From positions 3,162,001 to 3,226,000 of the forward strand of contig OZ253455.1 in NCBI GenBank assembly GCA_965261195.1: DNA of 64,000 nt, read 5' to 3'. Below the pieces are notes generated by a model. The model was not told the DNA's origin, searched no databases, and saw nothing but the letters and a program-made list of their open reading frames with translations. This stretch comes from Bin87 sp965261195. Lineage in GTDB: Bacteria; Chloroflexota; Dehalococcoidia; Lucifugimonadales; UBA3495. A program made the translations under genes and the position numbers. This document shows, piece by piece, positions 59,632 through 64,000 of the stretch (position 1 is the first letter of the stretch; each line of letters begins with the position of its first letter).

Positions 59632-60309
59632 ATGCTCACCAGTTCGTTAGCTACTCTGCACGACAACTCGTCCCATGGGGAGGACAGCTACCTGATCCGC
59701 GACTTGGGGGGCGGCAATTTTCTGGACGCGGTGCTGGATGGCGTTACCGGCCACGGCGGCAACGAGGCCAGCACGTCGGTTGCTGATGCCCTGAGGGAGA
59801 TTGACATCTCCGGCCCGCAGGACATCGTGGCGGCGCTGAACGAACAGAACTCCGATTTTTACCAGGTTGGCGGCGGGCGCTTCCTGCTGACCACGGCATC
59901 GGCCGCGCTTTATCTGGATGGCAAGCTGCACATCATTAGCGCTGGCGACAGTCCGATTTTTCTCATCCACCCGGATGGCTTTGAGCAGTACAGCGGGCGG
60001 CGCGGCGGGCTGATCAGGCTGGGCGTCTCCAAGGCCATTGGAGCGGAGGAAACGCTAACGGTGTTTGAAACCACGCTGGAGCTGTCGTCGGATGACCGGC
60101 TGGTGTGCTGCACGGACGGGGTGAGCGACAACCTGCTGGGCGAGGAGTTGATGGACCTTGTGCGGGGGGCCGCCGATGCCGAGGATGCGAGCCAGCAGGT
60201 GAAGGCCCTGGTGGATTTCCATATTGAGCAGGGGCGCGATATTCGCTTCCGCGGCGGTCGCTTCCGCCACGACGATGAGACGGCAATCTTCCGGTTTTTT
60301 GGGGAATAG
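59632..60309 (+). CDS. PP2C family protein phosphatase
   Basis: The 225-residue protein has PP2C metal motifs: HGEDSYLIRDLGGG, LDAVLDGVTGHGGNEASTSV (DGxxGH), TTASAALYLDGKLHIISAGD (GD) and RLVCCTDGVSDNLLGEELMD, ending with HDDETAIFRFF. Metal-dependent Ser/Thr phosphatase activity is expected. It sits 95 bp behind the kinase-like gene in the same direction, so the two probably form a reversible phosphorylation switch. Confidence 0.85.
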   Translation: MLTSSLATLHDNSSHGEDSYLIRDLGGGNFLDAVLDGVTGHGGNEASTSVADALREIDISGPQDIVAALNEQNSDFYQVGGGRFLLTTASAALYLDGKLHIISAGDSPIFLIHPDGFEQYSGRRGGLIRLGVSKAIGAEETLTVFETTLELSSDDRLVCCTDGVSDNLLGEELMDLVRGAADAEDASQQVKALVDFHIEQGRDIRFRGGRFRHDDETAIFRFFGE

Positions 60310-60320
60310 GACGGGGAACG

Positions 60321-60375
60321 CCCCTCACCCCAGCCCTCTCCCACCAGGGGAGAGGGAGTTTTTAGACGCCCTCTT
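60321..60375. repeat. Dispersed palindrome, copies 3 and flanking GTTTTTAGAC
   Basis: CCCCTCACCCCAGCCCTCTC is followed by CCACCAGGGGAGAGGGAG and TTTTTAGACGCCCTCT. The same 55-bp arrangement recurs at 60514-60568 (with ACACCCTCTATT), so the gap between the PP2C and MFS genes holds two direct copies around a 138-bp spacer with no gene. Confidence 0.75.
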
Positions 60376-60513
60376 ACTGGCATTTCGTCATATTGGCCTT
60401 GAGCCGGAGCGTGGGTTTTTGCGAACACCGGGAACTGCGGTAATGCGGTAGTAAGTGGGTGTCTAAAAAGCGCCTGGTGAATCTCGGGCGAAAGGTGGAA
60501 TAGCGGGGGGACG

Positions 60514-60568
60514 ACCCCTCACCCCAACCCTCTTCCACCAGGGGAGAGGGAGTTTTTAGACACCCTCT
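60514..60568. repeat. Dispersed palindrome, copy 4
   Basis: Second direct copy of the 55-bp unit at 60321, ending 28 bp before the MFS start codon. Confidence 0.75.
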
Positions 60569-60596
60569 ATTAGACATCTTCTAACGGAGACGGCTG

Positions 60597-61838
60597 ATGG
60601 CACAGACCCAGGCTACATTGGAAGTTGACCAGCCGAACTTGGCCTTCGGCGGGCGTCTGATACTGCCTGGTTTGTCGGTGGGCCACGTGGCGTTTCATTG
60701 GATCGTACAAAGCTTCGCGGTGGTGCTGCCGGAAATCCAGCAGAGTTTCCAACTAAACTCCGTCGGAGTGAGCGGCGTTATGTCGGCGCGGGAACTGGCC
60801 GCGGGGTTGATCGCCCTGCCCGGCGGTATCGTAGCAGACGTGCTGAGGAGGTGGTGGGGCCCGCTGCTGGCGGGGTGCCTGGTGACGTGCGCGCTGGGGT
60901 CGCTGGTTATAGGAGTTTCGCCGGTGTACTGGCTGCTGCTGGTCGGCATGGCGGTGGTGGCGATTTCACATTCCATCTGGCACCTGCCCGCCGGATCTTC
61001 GCTTTCACATCACTACGGAGACCGCCGCGGGATGGCGCTGGCCTGCCACGGTGTGGGTGGCAGCGTGGGCGATGTGGTGGGGCCGGTGGCGACCGGCGCG
61101 TTGCTGCTCTGGCTCACCTGGAGCGAGCTGTTGAGCATCTATGCCGTGGCCCCCTTCTTCCTGGGATTCGTGGCAGTTTGGTCGCTGCGCAACGTGGGAC
61201 GAGGCCGGCAAGGGGAGGACAGCGTCGCCATTGGGGAACGCGTGGCGGCCACCAAACAATTGTTCAGAAACCCGGTGCTGTGGGGGCTGATTCTGGTGCG
61301 GGGCACGCGGGGGATGGCGCTGGTGGCATTGGTAACCATATTGCCGCTGTACCTTGACCGGGAATTGGCATTGAGCGAGTGGAACCGCGGGTTCCATATC
61401 GGGCTGCTGATTGCGATTGGTTTGGTGGCCAAGCCGCTGGCGGGCTACCTTTCCGACCGGATTGGCCGCAAGCAGGTGCTGGTGCCGGGGTTGGTGTGGT
61501 CGTGCCTGGTGGCGCTGGCTCTGATCCAGTTCAACTCGGGAATTATGCTGACGGTTACCATCGCACTGCTGGGGCTGTTCCTCTACCCGGACCAGCCGAT
61601 TGTTACCGCCGCGGTATTCGACGAGGTTGGGCGGGAAGTCGCCTCAACGGGGCTGGGCGTGGTCGCCTGCATCAGCTTCCTGATGGGTGCAGCGTCTCCG
61701 TTGATTGCCGGCGCCCTGTACCAAACCATCGGTTTCGAAGCGACCGCCTATTACATCGCGGGTTTGTTTGCGGTGGCGGCAATCATATTCCTGGTGCTGC
61801 CCCTGTCGCGGCGCGGAGCGGTGGAGCAGACGGCGTAA
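60597..61838 (+). CDS. MFS transporter
   Basis: The 413-residue protein has about twelve membrane helices and the MFS loop motif YLSDRIGRKQVLVPGL between helices 8 and 9, with GMVADVLRRWWGPLLAG-type (GGIVADVLRRWWGPLLAG) after helix 2. A signature SHSIWHLPAGSSLSHHYGDR lies after helix 4. It is a secondary transporter of unknown substrate. The start ATG follows GGAGACGG. Confidence 0.9.
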   Translation: MAQTQATLEVDQPNLAFGGRLILPGLSVGHVAFHWIVQSFAVVLPEIQQSFQLNSVGVSGVMSARELAAGLIALPGGIVADVLRRWWGPLLAGCLVTCALGSLVIGVSPVYWLLLVGMAVVAISHSIWHLPAGSSLSHHYGDRRGMALACHGVGGSVGDVVGPVATGALLLWLTWSELLSIYAVAPFFLGFVAVWSLRNVGRGRQGEDSVAIGERVAATKQLFRNPVLWGLILVRGTRGMALVALVTILPLYLDRELALSEWNRGFHIGLLIAIGLVAKPLAGYLSDRIGRKQVLVPGLVWSCLVALALIQFNSGIMLTVTIALLGLFLYPDQPIVTAAVFDEVGREVASTGLGVVACISFLMGAASPLIAGALYQTIGFEATAYYIAGLFAVAAIIFLVLPLSRRGAVEQTA

Positions 61839-62157
61839 CCGGGCGGCTGACCCCGAGCGGCTCGGCAGGGTCTTCGATTCTCTCCCTCTCCCCTGGTGGG
61901 AGAGGGCTGGGGTGAGGGGTATGGCCGGCCCCGTGGGATAGTTCCCTTCCTTACATTTTCACCCTAACCCTCTCCCATCAAGGGAGAGGGGATTTCTTGG
62001 AGAATCGAAAGGCACTGACCGGCTCGGTTGCAAACGTCGCCCGTGGGCGACGGCAGTGGTATGCTAGACTATCGGTCGGAATTATTTGATCAAACCTCGT
62101 GCCGGCGACTAAAAGCCGGTTGCCGTCCGGTGTTTCGGGAGCGCAAGGAGTACGAAA
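61839..62157. other. Intergenic region with two dispersed palindromes
   Basis: The 319-bp gap holds palindrome copies 5 (61881-61920, TCCCTCTCCCCTGGTGGGAG) and 6 (61959-61992, ACCCTAACCCTCTCCCATCA). No gene is supported. The last 60 bp may contain the Ino1 promoter; GGAG lies just before its TTG start. Confidence 0.6.
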
Positions 62158-63300
62158 TTGGGCAAGATTAAAGTTGCCATCATTGGCGTGGGCAACTGCG
62201 CGTCGTCGCTGGTGCAGGGCGTCCATAAGTATGTCGAGGTGCCGGACGATGAAATCGTCCCCGGCGTGATGCACAACCGCATCGGCGAATACCGGATTGA
62301 AGATATTGAAATAGTCGCCGCCTTTGATGTTGACCAGAACAAGGTGGGCAAAGACCTTTCGCAGGCTATTTTCACTGAGCCGAACAACACCATCAAGTTT
62401 GCTGATGTGCCCTATATGGGGGTGCCGGTTGAGCGGGGCATGACCCACGACGGGATTGGGCGTTACGTGTCCGACCTGGTGGTGAAATCGCCCCACAGCA
62501 CCGCGGACATCTCCGGTATTCTGAAAGAGCGGGAAGTGGATGTGGTAATCAATTACCTGCCGGTGGGCAGCGAGATGGCGACCAAGTGGTACGTGGAACA
62601 TATCCTCGATGCGCGTTGCGCCATGATCAACTGCATTCCCGTTTTCATCGCGCGTGAGGAATACTGGCGGGGACGGTTTGAGGAGCGGGGCGTACCAATC
62701 ATTGGCGACGACATCAAGTCGCAGGTGGGCGCAACCATCGTACACCGGGTGCTGACCCGGCTGATGGAGAACCGCGGCGCCGAGATTGACAATACCTACC
62801 AGCTCAACTTCGGCGGCAATACCGACTTTTTGAATATGCTGGAACGCGACCGGTTAGTCAGCAAGAAAATCTCCAAGACCAACTCGGTTACCAGCCAGAT
62901 GGACGAAGAACCCGAACCTGACGATGTCCATATCGGCCCCAGTGATCATGTGCCGTGGCTGCAGGACCGCAAGTGGTGCTACATCCACATCGACGGCAAG
63001 GTGTTCGGCGGCGCGCCGGTGAAGCTGGAAGTGAAACTGGAGGTTTGGGACAGCCCGAACTCGGCCGGCGTAGTGGTGGATGCCATCCGTTGCGCCAAGT
63101 TGGCCATGGACAACGGTCAGAGCGGAGCCGTGTATGGCCCCTCGGCCTACTTCATGAAGAGCCCGCCGATTCAGTACACCGACGCCGAGGCCCACGAACT
63201 GGTTGAGGCGTTCATTGCGGATCCGATGGTAGCCGCGGCGAGCATCGTGCGCTCCGAGATTGTGAGCCCCGAGATCGTGTCCCCTGAGATGGAAGCCTAG
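62158..63300 (+). CDS. ino1: Inositol-3-phosphate synthase
   Basis: The 380-residue protein starts at TTG 62158 (MGKIKVAIIGVGNCASSLVQ) after AAGGAG. It carries the Rossmann loop GVGNCASSLVQGVHKY, VINYLPVGSEMATKWYVEHI, GDDIKSQVGATIVHRVLTRL, NFGGNTDFLNMLERDRLVSK and DNGQSGAVYGPSAYFMKSPP. These are conserved in actinobacterial and archaeal-type synthases. It makes D-myo-inositol-3-phosphate from glucose-6-phosphate with NAD+. The following glycosyltransferase suggests use in phosphatidylinositol mannosides or a similar envelope lipid. Confidence 0.95.
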   Translation: MGKIKVAIIGVGNCASSLVQGVHKYVEVPDDEIVPGVMHNRIGEYRIEDIEIVAAFDVDQNKVGKDLSQAIFTEPNNTIKFADVPYMGVPVERGMTHDGIGRYVSDLVVKSPHSTADISGILKEREVDVVINYLPVGSEMATKWYVEHILDARCAMINCIPVFIAREEYWRGRFEERGVPIIGDDIKSQVGATIVHRVLTRLMENRGAEIDNTYQLNFGGNTDFLNMLERDRLVSKKISKTNSVTSQMDEEPEPDDVHIGPSDHVPWLQDRKWCYIHIDGKVFGGAPVKLEVKLEVWDSPNSAGVVVDAIRCAKLAMDNGQSGAVYGPSAYFMKSPPIQYTDAEAHELVEAFIADPMVAAASIVRSEIVSPEIVSPEMEA

Positions 63301-63382
63301 CTGCCTGTGCAGTATTGACCAGCACCGACCGGCGCTGTCCATGGCAACCGTCGGGCCGATGCGGCGGGAGGCCGGCAGGGAC

Positions 63383-64000
63383 GTGAAAATCGGCATGGTC
63401 TCGCCCTACGACTTTGCCTGGCCGGGCGGAGTCAACGCGCACGTCGCCCAGCTATCGGACGAAATGCGCCGGCGGGGGCATAGTGTACGGGTGATTGCCC
63501 CGCAGTCGGGCCGGCGGGCAAACGAAGCGGACGCCGGCGATGGTCAGTTTATCCCCATGGGAGGCACGTTGCCGCTGTCGGCCGGCGGATCAACGGCGCG
63601 GGTTTCCTTTGCCTGGTGGTTGTATCCGCGCATACGGGGATTGATGGCCCGGGAGTCGTTTGACGTGGTGCATCTGCACGAACCGCTGGCTCCGCTGCTG
63701 CCGTACCTGGTGCTGCACCATTCCAACGCGGTAAACATCGGCACGTTTCACGCCTTTTCAGACCAGCAGCGTCTGTATCGCTGGTGGCGTCCCGCGTTGA
63801 GCCGATGGCAACGGCAGCTGGACGGGCGCATTGCGGTGTCGCCGGCGGCGCGGGCGTTTGTGGCGCCGCATTTTCCGAACCACGCCTACCGGGTGATTCC
63901 CAACGGCATAGACTTTGACCGATTTGCCGAGGCTGAACCGTTTCACCATCTGCGCGATGGGAAGTTCAACATCCTGTTCGTGGGAAGGAAGGATGAACGC
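63383..64000 (+). CDS. Glycosyltransferase family 4 (PimA-like), cut by window end
   Basis: The frame is open to the window end, so only about the first 206 residues are seen. From GTG 63383 it reads MKIGMVSPYDFAWPGGVNAH, then VAQLSDEMRRRGHSVRVIAP, FDVVHLHEPLAPLLPYLVL, SPAARAFVAPHFPN and RVIPNGIDFDRFAEAEPFHH, a GT-B enzyme like actinobacterial PimA. GGGAGG lies 11 bp before the GTG; in-frame ATGs at 63341 and 63359 are alternatives. Adjacent to ino1, it probably transfers mannose or another sugar to an inositol lipid. Confidence 0.85.
   Translation, partial: MKIGMVSPYDFAWPGGVNAHVAQLSDEMRRRGHSVRVIAPQSGRRANEADAGDGQFIPMGGTLPLSAGGSTARVSFAWWLYPRIRGLMARESFDVVHLHEPLAPLLPYLVLHHSNAVNIGTFHAFSDQQRLYRWWRPALSRWQRQLDGRIAVSPAARAFVAPHFPNHAYRVIPNGIDFDRFAEAEPFHHLRDGKFNILFVGRKDER

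Noticed and set aside
1..64000. CRISPR arrays, rRNA and tRNA genes
   Set aside because: No regular spacer-repeat array and no recognisable RNA gene was seen; the tandem repeats found have only two or three units.

Overview
The window is a high-GC bacterial chromosome segment (lower-GC patches noted below) with dense genes, little operon conservation and a heavy load of insertion sequences. The gene set fits a Chloroflexota genome, perhaps the SAR202/Dehalococcoidia side: an LLM flavin oxidoreductase, amidase, SDR, SMP-30 protein, cupins, Uma2 and DUF4058 proteins, PurL, and a myo-inositol-phosphate synthase next to a PimA-like glycosyltransferase. This placement is inference from gene content; no rRNA or tRNA gene was seen.

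Layout. 1-2.2 kb: CP-ATP-grasp and alpha-E pair. 2.3-7.0 kb: a P-loop NTPase, an ABC-transporter remnant, and a nested transposon pile (an IS630 copy holding an IS66 copy, with a 113-bp IS66-derived MITE in its right end). 7.4-13.6 kb: SMP-30 protein, toxin-antitoxin genes, cupin, CoA-binding protein, DUF4058, a tail-anchored methyltransferase-like protein, a radical SAM protein and a DUF433/DUF5615 pair. 13.8-16.2 kb: second IS66 copy, truncated IS5-family element and truncated NYN gene. 16-23.7 kb: purL, NYN/LOTUS protein, two membrane proteins, SDR. 23.7-27.5 kb: IS1595 remnant, P63C gene, and a duplicated cassette of two convergent small membrane-protein genes between SDR-tail repeats and FKBP genes. 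27.6-43.4 kb: mostly metabolic housekeeping (LLM, enoyl-CoA hydratase, amidase, NAD-kinase-like, TauE, TrxB, epimerase, Lon-N-like, cobalamin-binding protein, Kef-type antiporter). 43.7-51.9 kb: OsmC-like protein, ispD-ispF-cysS, FAD oxidase, 2-hydroxyacid dehydrogenase, alpha/beta hydrolase. 52-54.5 kb: one intact IS630 and one decayed IS630 relative. 54.5-64 kb: P450, DnaJ, PrmA, kinase-like/PP2C pair, MFS, Ino1 and a glycosyltransferase cut by the window end.

Main discovery. Two genes that an ordinary ORF caller would split or truncate are best read as selenoproteins. In the BtuF-like cobalamin-binding protein (40289-41209, minus) an in-frame UGA replaces the second Cys of a CxxC motif, giving CEVU. 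It is followed at once by a two-stem hairpin with an AGGUC apical loop, as in the classical bacterial SECIS. In the OsmC-like protein (43723-44172, minus) an in-frame UGA falls at the Cys of the family's RCPLYG motif, with its own SECIS-like hairpin and 29 more homologous codons. Both frames are otherwise intact. The second discovery is a set of three 113-114-bp IS66-derived MITEs with perfect 8-bp target duplications, one nested in the end of another.
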